From: an uncultured Marinoscillum sp.
Lineage (GTDB): Bacteria; Bacteroidota; Bacteroidia; Cytophagales; MED-G16
Reading direction: 5' to 3'
Length of the DNA: 64,000 nucleotides
Assembly (NCBI GenBank): GCA_902626505.1
Contig: CACOFQ010000006.1
Coordinates: forward strand, 19,185-83,184
Below are positions 1 to 10,249 of this stretch, one piece after another (the stretch's first letter is position 1; the number at the start of each line of letters is the position of its first letter). The notes below the pieces were generated by a model. That model saw nothing but the letters and a program-made list of their open reading frames with translations, had not been told where the DNA came from and searched no databases. The position numbers and the translations under genes are program-made.

Positions 1-575
1 GCAAAATTACTTACAACTGCAGAAGACCAGTCCTCAGTATTTTCAACTCCGAGGTTGGCCACTAGAGATGACATTAATGCTTGATTATATGCATTAGATG
101 ATGATCTTACTAATATTCTATTTTTCCATTTTGGATCAGCTAAATCTTCATATGTACTAAGGTCGGATTCTTTTACTCTCTCTTTACTATAAACAATAAC
201 TCTTGACCTATAAGTTATTGGAGCCCAAAACTCATCAGGGTCTCTTAAATCAGTTAGAATATTTTTATTAATATTTTGAGATTCAATTTTTTGTAAAACA
301 CCAGCCTCCCTTGCGTTATACAATTTACCAGCATCTACCGTGACAAAGAGGTCTGCTGGAGAATTGTCACCTTCATTTTTTAATCTTTCAATCAATTGAT
401 CCGCATTAGCTTTTACCACATTAACCTTAATTCCTGTTTTCTCGGTAAAATTTTTATATTGTAATTCATCAACAGCATAATGCCTTTGGCTATATAAGTT
501 AACTTCTCGTATAGATTCTTGATTAGTTGAACAAGCTGATATAATAAAGGTAAATAATAATAAAAATTTTCTCAT
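1..575 (-). CDS. Iron(III) ABC transporter substrate-binding lipoprotein (partial; C-terminus beyond the window start)
   Basis: Absent from the ORF track because it is truncated. The reverse strand from ATG at 575 reads MRKFLLLFTFIISACSTNQESIREVNLYSQRHYAVDELQYKNFTEKTGIKVNVVKANADQLIERLKNEGDNSPADLFVTVDAGKLYNAREAGVLQKIES..., a lipobox followed by the FutA/FbpA-type iron-binding protein pattern. Confidence 0.85.
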   Translation of the reverse strand, partial: MRKFLLLFTFIISACSTNQESIREVNLYSQRHYAVDELQYKNFTEKTGIKVNVVKANADQLIERLKNEGDNSPADLFVTVDAGKLYNAREAGVLQKIESQNINKNILTDLRDPDEFWAPITYRSRVIVYSKERVKESDLSTYEDLADPKWKNRILVRSSSNAYNQALMSSLVANLGVENTEDWSSAVVSNF

Positions 576-693
576 AATATGTTATTTAGATTAATTCTAA
601 ACTGCAATTAAATAAATAATTATGTAAAAACAAATCAAGTCATTGATGAATCTTGCTAAACAAAAGATATTTATATTTAATTTTATATTAAAT

Positions 694-2082
694 ATGAAAG
701 AAAGAACTGAAAAAGATTCAATTGGAAATATCCTTGTTGACTCTGAAAAATACTGGGGGGCACAAACACAAAGGTCTTTACAGAATTTTGATATTGGGTT
801 TGAGAAAATGCCATGGGAAATAATAGAAAGTTTTGCGGTATTAAAAATGGCAGCAGCAGAAACAAATTATGATTTAGGTGTTTTAGATAGGAAAAAAATG
901 GAAGTTATAGTAGGGGTATGTGGAGAGATAATTGATGGAAAACTAATGGATCATTTTCCATTATCAGTGTGGCAAACTGGATCAGGAACACAATCAAATA
1001 TGAATGTAAATGAGGTGATAGCTAATAGAGCACATGTGGTTATGGGCGGAAAGCTAACTGACAAAATAAAAAAAATACACCCAAATGATGATGTAAACAA
1101 ATCTCAATCATCAAACGACACATTTCCAACTGCAATGAACATGTCAGCATATCATTTACTAAGCAGCTATACAATTCCATGTATAGAGAGTTTAGCTAAA
1201 GAAATAAAAAATAAATCAAGAGAATTTAAAAATATTGTAAAAATAGGAAGAACTCATTTTATGGATGCAACTCCTCTTACATTAGGAATGGAGTTTAGCG
1301 GATACTCTACACAACTTGAAAACTCAATTAAAAATATAAAAGAATCACTTAATCACCTTTCAGAATTAGCTTTAGGTGGTACAGCAGTAGGAACCGGACT
1401 TAATACTCCAAAGGGGTATTCTAAGTTGGTAGCAGAAAAAATTTCAGAGATAACAGGTTATAATTTTAAATCCGCCAAGAATAAATTTGAAGCTCTAGCA
1501 GCAAATGATGCTATGGTAAAGGCGTCTGCAGCACTAAAAGGTTGTGCAGTTGCATTAATGAAAATAGCTAATGATATAAGAATGCTATCATCTGGACCGA
1601 GAAGTGGTATAGGAGAAATTATTTTACCAGCTAATGAACCCGGATCCTCAATTATGCCAGGAAAAGTAAACCCCACACAATGTGAGGCAGTAACTATGGT
1701 CTGTTCACAAGTTATGGGAAATGATGTGGCCGTTACAATTGGTGGAATGAGTGGACATTTCGAACTAAATGTTTTCAAACCAATGATTGCGCATAATGTT
1801 TTAAACTCAGCGAGATTACTTGGGGATGTAGCCGCTTCATTTAGTCAAAACTGTATAATTGGAATCAAAGCAAATTCATCAGAAATACAAGAAAAACTTG
1901 ATAAATCATTAATGTTAGTAACAGCTTTAAACACTCATATAGGGTACGATAATGCTGCAAAAATTGCAAAAAAAGCACATAAAGAAGGCCTGACCTTAAA
2001 AGAGGCTGCTCTAAAATTAAAATTAGTTTCTGAAAAAGACTTTGATAAGTGGGTTGATCCAAAAAAGATGATTGGAAAATAA
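694..2082 (+). CDS. fumC: Class II fumarate hydratase (ORF opens at 643; the likely start is the internal ATG at 694)
   Basis: Contains the fumarase/aspartase signature [11 protein letters not shown] plus [51 protein letters not shown] is a typical FumC N-terminus. Confidence 0.95.
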   Translation: MKERTEKDSIGNILVDSEKYWGAQTQRSLQNFDIGFEKMPWEIIESFAVLKMAAAETNYDLGVLDRKKMEVIVGVCGEIIDGKLMDHFPLSVWQTGSGTQSNMNVNEVIANRAHVVMGGKLTDKIKKIHPNDDVNKSQSSNDTFPTAMNMSAYHLLSSYTIPCIESLAKEIKNKSREFKNIVKIGRTHFMDATPLTLGMEFSGYSTQLENSIKNIKESLNHLSELALGGTAVGTGLNTPKGYSKLVAEKISEITGYNFKSAKNKFEALAANDAMVKASAALKGCAVALMKIANDIRMLSSGPRSGIGEIILPANEPGSSIMPGKVNPTQCEAVTMVCSQVMGNDVAVTIGGMSGHFELNVFKPMIAHNVLNSARLLGDVAASFSQNCIIGIKANSSEIQEKLDKSLMLVTALNTHIGYDNAAKIAKKAHKEGLTLKEAALKLKLVSEKDFDKWVDPKKMIGK

Positions 2083-2847
2083 ATGATTGTTTATAAAAGC
2101 TCAGAACAAATTGAACTTATAAGAGAGAGTGCGTTGTTAGTTTCCAAAACACTAGGAGAACTAAAAAAATATATATTTCCTGGTGCAATTCCCATAGAGC
2201 TGGATAAAATAGCAGAAACCTTTATAAGAGACCATGGTGCTGAACCTGGGTTCTTAGGAATGTATGACTTTCCAAATTCACTTTGTATCTCAATTAATGA
2301 AGAGGTTGTTCACGGAATACCTAAAAATAAACCACTGAAAAATGGAGATATTGTTTCAATTGATTGCGGGGTACTTAAAAATAATTATTATGGTGACCAC
2401 GCATATACTTTTACTGTTGGGGATGTAGACGAACAAATTATTAAGCTTTTAGAAGTTACTAAAGAGTCTCTTTATAGAGGAATTAAGAAACTTGAAGTAG
2501 GAAATAGAATTGGAGATGTAAGCTCAGAGATTCAAAACTTTACAGAAAGTCACGGGTACGGAGTAGTAAGAGAGCTAGTTGGGCACGGTCTAGGAAAAAG
2601 CTTACATGAAGAGCCTGACATACCAAACTTTGGAATAAAAAATACTGGTCCTAAAATTCAAAATGGTCTTGTAGTTGCTATAGAACCTATGATAAATCTT
2701 GGAGTCAAAGACGTTGAACAAAGTAACGACGGGTGGACTGTAGTGACTAAAGACAAAAAGCCTTCAGCTCATTTTGAGCATAATGTTGCGGTAATTAAAG
2801 GTAAACCAGAATTACTTTCAACCTTTGATTTTATTGAAAAAGACTAA
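2083..2847 (+). CDS. map: Type I methionine aminopeptidase
   Basis: Metal-binding and motif pattern: ISINEEVVHGIP, VSIDCGVLKNNYYGDHAYTF, GHGLGKSLHEEPDIPNFG, VVAIEPM. Confidence 0.95.
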   Translation: MIVYKSSEQIELIRESALLVSKTLGELKKYIFPGAIPIELDKIAETFIRDHGAEPGFLGMYDFPNSLCISINEEVVHGIPKNKPLKNGDIVSIDCGVLKNNYYGDHAYTFTVGDVDEQIIKLLEVTKESLYRGIKKLEVGNRIGDVSSEIQNFTESHGYGVVRELVGHGLGKSLHEEPDIPNFGIKNTGPKIQNGLVVAIEPMINLGVKDVEQSNDGWTVVTKDKKPSAHFEHNVAVIKGKPELLSTFDFIEKD

Positions 2848-4342
2848 TATGCTCTAACATGCCGTCTAAGTATTTTCTGTCATTTGATAGTCTAGGTATT
2901 TTATTTTGTCCTCCAAGTTTACCCTTTGACTTAAGCCAGTAATCAAAAAACCCAGTCTTTACAAAATGAACCTTTGGTTGCTTAATTGCAATATCCTTAT
3001 ATCTTTTAGCATCGTAATCTGAATTGATTTTTCTTAATTCTTCGTCTAATAAGTTTATAAACTTTTCTTTATTTTTTGGTTCTTCAATAAACTCAATAAT
3101 CCACTCGTGCGCACCTCTTTTTGTACCAGTAATAAAAATTGGAGCAGCAGAATAATTATAAAATGATACTGATAGTTTTTCACACGTTCTTGATAATGCT
3201 AAATCAGCATTTTCAATAACCAATTCCTCACCAAATGCATTTATAAAATGTTTTGTTCTTCCTGTAATAAGAATTTTAAATGGACTTAAAGAGACAAATT
3301 TAATTGTGTCACCAATTCTATATCTCCACAAACCTGAAAAAGTCGATATAACTAAAGCGTAATCTCTATTAAGTTTAACCCCAGAAATATCAGTTATTTT
3401 TTTTGACTTTCTATCTTCAAACTCGTAAAACACACCATGGTTGGTAAGCAACAACATTGAATTAGAATTTGGGTCGTCCTGAAAAGCAAAGAATCCCTCA
3501 GAGGCATTATAAGTTTCTTGATAATTCATATGGGTTCTAGGAATTAACTCTTTAAACAAGCTTTTGTAAGGCAAAAAGGAAACAGCTCCATGAATAAAAA
3601 GCTCAAGATTTGGCCAAACTTCTAATATGTTTTTTTTATCAGTAATCTTAAGAACTTCCTTTATTAAAACAATGGTCCAAGTTGGAACTCCTGATAAGTT
3701 AGTAATGTTTTGTTTTGATGTGATTTCAGCCATTATTTTAATTTTCTTTTCCCATTCTGGCATAAGAGCTATATCAATACTTGGAGTTCTAAGATATGAT
3801 GCCCAAAAAGGAAGATTTTTTAATAAAATAGCGGAAATGTCGCCAGTGAAAATTTTTTTCTTATCATCATATGGGGTTATTTGTTTACTACCTCCAAGAG
3901 CCAAAGCTAGACCATCAAATAGTTTTGACTTCTTATTGTTTTTTAGGTAAACAGATAGTAAGTCTCTGCCTGCTTTCAAATGATTAAGATCTAAAGATTC
4001 TTTAGAAACCGGAATGAACTTACTAACATCATTTGTGGTCCCAGATGACTTGGCGAACCAGGTTATTTCTTCAGGCCATATCACATTTTTATCACCGTTA
4101 AGAACACTTTTTATTTTTTTAAAAAAATCTTCATAATTAACAATTGGAACTTTTTTTGAATAATCATTATAAGATTTTATAGAACTAAAATTATACTCCT
4201 TTCCATATAAAGTATTTCTCCCTCTTTTAATTAATGTAGATAAAATTTGATTTTGATCTTTTTTAGCATTTGCCTTAAACTCCGATATAGATTTCTCTCT
4301 ATTTTTTAAGAAAAAACGAGCAAAAGAAGTTAAAACACTCAT
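2831..4342 (-). CDS. GH3 auxin-responsive promoter family protein (acyl-adenylating/acyl-acid amido synthetase fold)
   Basis: 503 aa with WFAKSSGTTNDVSKFIPVS, NYQETYNASEGFFAFQDDP and YRIGDTIKF, the GH3 family pattern. Confidence 0.85.
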   Translation of the reverse strand: MSVLTSFARFFLKNREKSISEFKANAKKDQNQILSTLIKRGRNTLYGKEYNFSSIKSYNDYSKKVPIVNYEDFFKKIKSVLNGDKNVIWPEEITWFAKSSGTTNDVSKFIPVSKESLDLNHLKAGRDLLSVYLKNNKKSKLFDGLALALGGSKQITPYDDKKKIFTGDISAILLKNLPFWASYLRTPSIDIALMPEWEKKIKIMAEITSKQNITNLSGVPTWTIVLIKEVLKITDKKNILEVWPNLELFIHGAVSFLPYKSLFKELIPRTHMNYQETYNASEGFFAFQDDPNSNSMLLLTNHGVFYEFEDRKSKKITDISGVKLNRDYALVISTFSGLWRYRIGDTIKFVSLSPFKILITGRTKHFINAFGEELVIENADLALSRTCEKLSVSFYNYSAAPIFITGTKRGAHEWIIEFIEEPKNKEKFINLLDEELRKINSDYDAKRYKDIAIKQPKVHFVKTGFFDYWLKSKGKLGGQNKIPRLSNDRKYLDGMLEHISLFQ

Positions 4343-4344
4343 TT

Positions 4345-5088
4345 TTATAACTTTCTTTTTAGCTCAAACCTTTGACCTAAATATAACTTTCTGACTTGTT
4401 CATCAGAGGCAAGCTCTTCAGATGTTCCTGATTTTAGTAATTTTCCTTCAAACATAAGGTATGACCTGTCGGTAATTGATAAGGTTTCATCAACATTATG
4501 ATCTGTTATTAAGATCCCTATATTCTTCTTTTTTAAAGAATAAACTATGTTTTGGATTTCTTCAACCGCAATTGGATCAACTCCCGCAAAAGGTTCGTCT
4601 AATAAAATGAATTTAGGTTCGGTTGCTAAAGCCCTAGCAATTTCTGTTCTTCTCCTTTCTCCACCTGAAAGCACCATCCCTAAATTATTTTGAATGCCTT
4701 CAAGCCCAAACTCTTTTAAAAGCTTTTCTGCTTTTTCTTTTTGTTGATTTTGATCTAAACTTGTTCCCTCCAACACTGCTAAAATATTATCTTTTACAGA
4801 TAAATTTCTAAAAACTGATGCCTCCTGAGCTAAATACCCTATTCCCTTTCTTGCTCTCTTATACATAGGTAGCCTAGTGATATTTTCATTGCCGATAAAC
4901 ACTTCTCCTTCATCTGGTTTTATTAAACCAACGATTGAATAAAAAGTTGTTGTTTTTCCAGCTCCATTAGGTCCTAACAGCCCAACAATTTCACCTTGGT
5001 TAACACTTAGTGAAACGTTATCTACCACCTTTTTGGTGCCATAAATTTTAACTAATGAATTGGCTGATAACGACATTTGGGTATTCAT
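4345..5088 (-). CDS. lptB: LPS export ABC transporter ATP-binding protein
   Basis: Walker [10 protein letters not shown], signature [16 protein letters not shown], Walker [14 protein letters not shown] and the LptB-like [10 protein letters not shown]. Confidence 0.9.
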   Translation of the reverse strand: MNTQMSLSANSLVKIYGTKKVVDNVSLSVNQGEIVGLLGPNGAGKTTTFYSIVGLIKPDEGEVFIGNENITRLPMYKRARKGIGYLAQEASVFRNLSVKDNILAVLEGTSLDQNQQKEKAEKLLKEFGLEGIQNNLGMVLSGGERRRTEIARALATEPKFILLDEPFAGVDPIAVEEIQNIVYSLKKKNIGILITDHNVDETLSITDRSYLMFEGKLLKSGTSEELASDEQVRKLYLGQRFELKRKL

Positions 5089-5147
5089 GCAACAAAAATA
5101 TATATAATTAGTTTATATTGTTAATTTTACAATTAAACCAAGTTAAA

Positions 5148-5726
5148 ATGTTAAGAAGAAATAAAGTTCGGCTTTTCTTTTTCTTTAAAAATTTTTTGAG
5201 AGGGCTTTTATTTTTTGCCGTAGCTCTTGGATTTTATAAAATTACATTTAGTTATTTAGACTTATCTTCTTTAAAAAATCAGATAACGTTTGATTTTCCT
5301 TCCTTTTTTGTTTTTCTGTTATTTTTTACATCTGAAGTTGTTTTAGGAATAATTCCACCTGAACTATTTATGATTTGGGCTATTACCTCCAAGCCAATAC
5401 AATCTTATCTATTTTATGTAATTATGTTTTCTGTATTATCATATACAGCTGGCTTTGTAGCATTTCTTTTTGGAAAATATTTACACAATACATGGTTGTA
5501 TGATTTCATGAAAAGAAATATTATAGGAAAGTATGAAAGAAAAATCACTGCTTTTGGGTGGTTAGTGATAGTGGTAGCTGCAATAACACCTATTCCTTTT
5601 TCTGCAACATGTGCTGTTGTTGGCGCTGTAGGATTTGATAGAAAAAAATACCTGTTTTACTCTTTAGCAAGATTTATAAGATATGCTATTTATGGATTTT
5701 TTATTTGGTTAGCCCACCCATTTTAA
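5148..5726 (+). CDS. VTT/DedA (SNARE-associated) family membrane protein (ORF opens at 5118)
   Basis: Multi-TM protein with AITPIPFSATCAVVGAVGFDRKKY, resembling VTT-domain proteins. Confidence 0.7.
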   Translation: MLRRNKVRLFFFFKNFLRGLLFFAVALGFYKITFSYLDLSSLKNQITFDFPSFFVFLLFFTSEVVLGIIPPELFMIWAITSKPIQSYLFYVIMFSVLSYTAGFVAFLFGKYLHNTWLYDFMKRNIIGKYERKITAFGWLVIVVAAITPIPFSATCAVVGAVGFDRKKYLFYSLARFIRYAIYGFFIWLAHPF

Positions 5727-6856
5727 AAATCTGAGATCTCTATAATTTTATTAACTACATAATCCACTTCTTCTAAAGTATTGTACTTACTAAACGAAAA
5801 TCGAACATTAACACACCCATCAACAGTAGGGATCTCTTTTAATACGTGGGAGCCGGAATCTGAACCACTAGAGCAAGCACTGCCTGCAGAAGCTGCAATA
5901 TTATTAATATCTAAATTAAACAAAAACATTTGTTGGTCATCAATATTTGGTATACTGACATTAAGAACAGTATATAAACTTTGGTCTATATCTGCAGACA
6001 TTCCATTAAACTTTACACCCTTTATTTTTTTTTCTAAAGATGAGATCATATGTCCTTTAAGTTTTTGGACTTTCTCTCTATGACTATCAAGATTATCACT
6101 AGCTAAAGTTAAAGCTTCAGAAAGACCAATAATTCCATATACATTCTCAGTGCCTCCTCTCATATTTCTTTCCTGAGCACCCCCATGAATAAAGGGAGAT
6201 ATTTTATGCTTATTATTTAAGTACAAAAAACCTATTCCTTTTGGCCCATGAAATTTATGCGCAGAACCAACAACCCCATGAATATTTATATCATTTAGGT
6301 TAATGTTATAATGACCTATAGTTTGAACTGTATCTGAATGAAGAATTGTATTATACTTTTCACAAATTTTTGAAATTGTCTTAATGTCATTAAGGTTTCC
6401 TATTTCATTATTCCCATGCATAAGGCTTACAAGTGAATTTGTGTTTTTTCTAATTAAATTTTCTAAGTGAACATGATCAATTTCTCCTTTTTCATTAATA
6501 TTAACATACTTGATATTTATTTTATGTGACTTATTCAAATACTCACAACAATGTAAAACTGCATGGTGTTCAATCTTGGAGGTAATTATTGTATCGATTT
6601 TTTTTTCTAGAACTGTATTTGTAATGAACATATTATCTGCCTCGGTTCCTCCTGAAGTAAAAAAAATTTCTCCTGGCTCACAACATAAAATTTCAGCAAC
6701 TCTTGATCTAGACTTTTCAATAGCTGACTTTATTTCTCTACCTCTTTTATGAATTGATGATGGGTTACCAAAACCATTTTCCATGTAGGGAATCATTTTA
6801 TCTAAAACCTTTTTTTCTAAGGGCGTAGTGGCAGCGTTATCGAAATATACATTCAT
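5723..6856 (-). CDS. Cysteine desulfurase, NifS/IscS type
   Basis: MNVYFDNAATTPLEKKVLDKM, PLP lysine motif GSAHKFHGPKGIGFLY, catalytic Cys region AASAGSACSSGS. Confidence 0.9.
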   Translation of the reverse strand: MNVYFDNAATTPLEKKVLDKMIPYMENGFGNPSSIHKRGREIKSAIEKSRSRVAEILCCEPGEIFFTSGGTEADNMFITNTVLEKKIDTIITSKIEHHAVLHCCEYLNKSHKINIKYVNINEKGEIDHVHLENLIRKNTNSLVSLMHGNNEIGNLNDIKTISKICEKYNTILHSDTVQTIGHYNINLNDINIHGVVGSAHKFHGPKGIGFLYLNNKHKISPFIHGGAQERNMRGGTENVYGIIGLSEALTLASDNLDSHREKVQKLKGHMISSLEKKIKGVKFNGMSADIDQSLYTVLNVSIPNIDDQQMFLFNLDINNIAASAGSACSSGSDSGSHVLKEIPTVDGCVNVRFSFSKYNTLEEVDYVVNKIIEISDF

Positions 6857-8217
6857 TATAAATGTAATTTAGAAATTATTTTATTAGATATCGCTGAAGC
6901 TTCATCTAATGTTTTAGCCTCAGAAATAATTCTAACTACAGGCTCAGTATTTGATTTTCTTATATGGGTCCAACTATTTTCAAAATTTATTTTTATTCCA
7001 TCTCTTAAATCAATATTAAACTCAGAAAACTCTTCTGAAAAAGACTCAACTACTTTTTCTAAACTTCCTGAAAATTTAGTTTTAGACTTATGAATATAAT
7101 ACTCCGGTAAAATTTGTTTTAATTCAGATAACTTTAAATTTCTTTCTGCAAGTAAGGTCAAAATTAAACCTATTCCAATAAGGGAATCTCTTCCATAATG
7201 AGTTGACGGAAAAATAACACCCCCGTTTCCCTCACCACCTATATCTGCTTTTACCGCTTTCATTTTCTCAACAACATTAATTTCACCTACGGGAGCAGAA
7301 AAATATTCACCAGAATATTTTTCAGTAATTTTCTTCAAAGCTAAAGATGACGAAAGATTTGAACAGGTAATTGGTTTTTTTATTTTAGAAATTAAATGTT
7401 CAGCAGCCGCTACAAGAGTATACTCCTCACCGAAGGGCTCCCCTTTTTCATCAACCAAACATAGCCTATCAGCATCAGGATCAACAACTATACCTAAATC
7501 AAAATCTCCACCTTTAATTTCATTACAAATTTGGTCTATGTTTTCTGGAAGTGGTTCTGGATTATGAGCAAATTCGCCATTTGGCTCACAGTTTATTCTT
7601 TTTATTTTATTTACTCCTAAATGATCTAGAAACTTGGGAATGGCTATCCCCCCAACTGAGTTAATACCATCAACAGCAATTTTAAATTTTTTTTCAGAAA
7701 TCTTATCGAGGGACACAAGTGCTTGAGAGCTTACTAGATTTATATGATCCCTTAGAGCATTATAATATTCTCGTACTTTGCCTGGGGTATCTGATTTTTT
7801 AATTTTTCTTTCTTTCTCCTCAATAATTAAAGAAACTTTTCCTGGAGATAAAAATTCACCATTATTGTCCAAAAGTTTAAGAGCATTCCATTTTTCATCA
7901 TTATGACTTGCAGAAATCATAATACCTCCTGAAGCGTTCATCTTTTTTGTGCAAATACCTAATGTAGGAGTTGTGACTAAACCAACGTCTATTACATCGC
8001 ATCCATTTTTGACTAATGTATCCAAAACAATTTTAGAAATGTGCTTACCTGATTTACGAGCATCTCTACCGACAACAACAACTTGTTTTAATTTATTAGA
8101 AATTATTTCTGAGTAGTAAGCTAGAGTAAATTGTTTTATATCATAATCTGAGAGTGATTCCCCTGGAATATTTTCTAGAGTACCTCTTATTCCAGAGATA
8201 GATTTTATAAGTGTCAT
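6856..8217 (-). CDS. glmM: Phosphoglucosamine mutase / phosphomannomutase
   Basis: ISASHNDEKWNALKLL phosphoserine loop, VDPDADRLCLVDE metal loop, IGGEGNGG sugar loop, IRKSNTEPVVRIISEA. Confidence 0.85.
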   Translation of the reverse strand: MTLIKSISGIRGTLENIPGESLSDYDIKQFTLAYYSEIISNKLKQVVVVGRDARKSGKHISKIVLDTLVKNGCDVIDVGLVTTPTLGICTKKMNASGGIMISASHNDEKWNALKLLDNNGEFLSPGKVSLIIEEKERKIKKSDTPGKVREYYNALRDHINLVSSQALVSLDKISEKKFKIAVDGINSVGGIAIPKFLDHLGVNKIKRINCEPNGEFAHNPEPLPENIDQICNEIKGGDFDLGIVVDPDADRLCLVDEKGEPFGEEYTLVAAAEHLISKIKKPITCSNLSSSLALKKITEKYSGEYFSAPVGEINVVEKMKAVKADIGGEGNGGVIFPSTHYGRDSLIGIGLILTLLAERNLKLSELKQILPEYYIHKSKTKFSGSLEKVVESFSEEFSEFNIDLRDGIKINFENSWTHIRKSNTEPVVRIISEAKTLDEASAISNKIISKLHL

Positions 8218-8218
8218 T

Positions 8219-8431
8219 TTAATTTTTTTTACAATCAGTACCTGGAGTCACTGTTTTACCACAGTATCCACACTGTTCTCCTTTGGGGTTTAGGAAAGGG
8301 TTCTGAGAAGCACATGTACCTTTAAACTCTCCTCCTTTAATTAGAATTAATCTAAGAGATAGAGCGACAAAGAAAAAACCAACAAGTATTATAGCTATTA
8401 TTGTTTCGGTCATAATTACAAAGTTATGCAA
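8219..8431 (-). CDS. Small single-TM Cys-rich membrane protein
   Basis: 70 aa: hydrophobic helix, then GTCASQNPFLNPKGEQCGYCGKTVTPGTDCKKN. Superficially like NqrM/DUF539-type C...CxxC tails. Confidence 0.65.
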   Translation of the reverse strand: MHNFVIMTETIIAIILVGFFFVALSLRLILIKGGEFKGTCASQNPFLNPKGEQCGYCGKTVTPGTDCKKN

Positions 8432-8472
8432 TCAGTTTCTTATCTTTAGTTAATATAAAAAATTCTTTTATA

Positions 8473-9252
8473 ATGAAACCCAATAATAAGTTTGATGAAT
8501 TAAAATCTATAATATCAGAACTTAGAGAAAAGTGTCCTTGGGACAAGAAACAAACTTTTAGTTCTTTAAGAAGATTGACTGTTGAAGAAGTATATGAACT
8601 ATCAGAAGAAATAATTAATAAAAAACACAGCGGAATTGAAGAAGAAGTTGGAGACTTATTATTGCATGTAATGCTTTATAGCCAAATAGGTGAAGAGCAT
8701 AATAAATTTGACATATATTCTATTATAGAAAAACTAATTTCGAAACTAAAAAGAAGGCATCCGCATATTTACGAAAATAAACAAGACCTGACTAAGGAAG
8801 AAGTTGAATCAAATTGGGAAAAAATTAAAAAAACCGAAAAAAATATTGAAACGACTTTAGGAAATATTCCAAAAAGTATCCCCCCCATGATTAAAGCTAT
8901 GAGAATACAGGAAAAAGTTAAAAGTGTTGGATTTGATTGGGACGAAACAAGTCAAGTTATCGAAAAAATTAAGGAAGAATTTAACGAAGTAAAGGAAGAA
9001 ATTAAAAAATTAAACAACGATAAAAAAATTAAAAATGAAATTGGAGACCTTATGTTTTCAGTTATTAATTTAGCTCGATTTATAGGAATTGACCCTGAAG
9101 AATCCCTTGAAAGAACCAATATAAAATTCATCAATAGATTTAATGAGATGGAAAGAAAAATTCAAATAGACAGAAAAAATCTAAAAGATATGAGCCTAAA
9201 AGAAATGGACAGATATTGGGAAAAGTCAAAGAAAAAAAATGAGGAGCAATAA
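8473..9252 (+). CDS. mazG: Nucleoside triphosphate pyrophosphohydrolase
   Basis: LREKCPWDKKQTFSSLRRLTVEEVYEL...EEVGDLLLHVM repeated as KNEIGDLMFSVINLAR; double-domain MazG. Confidence 0.95.
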   Translation: MKPNNKFDELKSIISELREKCPWDKKQTFSSLRRLTVEEVYELSEEIINKKHSGIEEEVGDLLLHVMLYSQIGEEHNKFDIYSIIEKLISKLKRRHPHIYENKQDLTKEEVESNWEKIKKTEKNIETTLGNIPKSIPPMIKAMRIQEKVKSVGFDWDETSQVIEKIKEEFNEVKEEIKKLNNDKKIKNEIGDLMFSVINLARFIGIDPEESLERTNIKFINRFNEMERKIQIDRKNLKDMSLKEMDRYWEKSKKKNEEQ

Positions 9253-10249
9253 AAAAGTTGAGAAAAGTAAATTTATAGTTGATGAAAATCAAACCATGAT
9301 TCGATTAGATAGATTTTTATTTGATAAAATACCAAATGTAACAAGAAATAAAATTCAAGAAGGAATAAAAAACAGTCAAGTCTTTGTTAATAAAAAAGTT
9401 GTGAAGCCTAGCTATAAAGTTAAATCCAAAGATATTATTGAAGTTGAAATTTTAAAAAACATAAGGCCTAACGACATAGAACCAGAGAATATAAAGCTAG
9501 ATATAATTTATGAAGACAGAGAACTATTAATTATAAATAAGTCTGCAGGAATGGTGGTTCACCCTGCACATGAAAACTGGAACGGGACGCTGGTAAATGC
9601 TCTTATTTATCATTTTAAAAACTTGCCTGAAATGGAAGGAAATGAAGGAAGGCCAGGGCTAGTCCATAGAATAGATAAAGAAACATCAGGCTTACTTGTC
9701 ATTGCAAAAACTAACTTGGCTATGGAATCTTTAGCCAAACAATTTAAAAACCATTCAATTAAAAGAAAATACCAAGCTTTGGTTTGGGGGGTTCCTAAGG
9801 ACAATAAAGGAACAATTAATGTAAACCTTGGAAGATCTCTCAAAGATAGAAGAATAGTAGAAGGATATGCAGATAACACCTTAGGGAAAAAAGCAATAAC
9901 TCATTACAATGTACTTGAAACTATTCATTATATATCATTAGTTGAGTGTGAATTAGAGACCGGCAGAACCCATCAAATTAGAGCTCACATGAAACATATT
10001 GGTCACCCTATTTTTTGTGATAAAACATATGGCGGAAATATTATCGTAAAAGGAAATAAGTTTACCAACTATAAAAGGTTTGTTGAGAATAGTTTTAAAT
10101 TAATTGATAGGCAAGCTCTTCATGCTAAAAGCTTAGGTTTTGTTCATCCAAAAACAAAAAAAGAAATGTGGTTTGACTCAGAATTACCATACGATATTCA
10201 AGAAGTAATATCAAAATGGAAAAAATACGAGAGGCCAGAAAATTATTAA
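9239..10249 (+). CDS. rluD: RluD-family pseudouridine synthase
   Basis: N-terminal S4 domain, then GLVHRIDKETSGLLVIAKT and ETGRTHQIRAHMKHIGHPIFCDKTYG. Confidence 0.92.
   Translation: MRSNKKVEKSKFIVDENQTMIRLDRFLFDKIPNVTRNKIQEGIKNSQVFVNKKVVKPSYKVKSKDIIEVEILKNIRPNDIEPENIKLDIIYEDRELLIINKSAGMVVHPAHENWNGTLVNALIYHFKNLPEMEGNEGRPGLVHRIDKETSGLLVIAKTNLAMESLAKQFKNHSIKRKYQALVWGVPKDNKGTINVNLGRSLKDRRIVEGYADNTLGKKAITHYNVLETIHYISLVECELETGRTHQIRAHMKHIGHPIFCDKTYGGNIIVKGNKFTNYKRFVENSFKLIDRQALHAKSLGFVHPKTKKEMWFDSELPYDIQEVISKWKKYERPENY

Noticed and set aside
1458-1778. 106-aa antisense ORF inside fumC
   Set aside because: Opposite-strand shadow of a strongly conserved gene; no recognisable protein features.
3627-3950. 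107-aa + strand ORF inside the GH3 gene
   Set aside because: Antisense shadow; hydrophobic composition results from the A/T-rich complementary strand.
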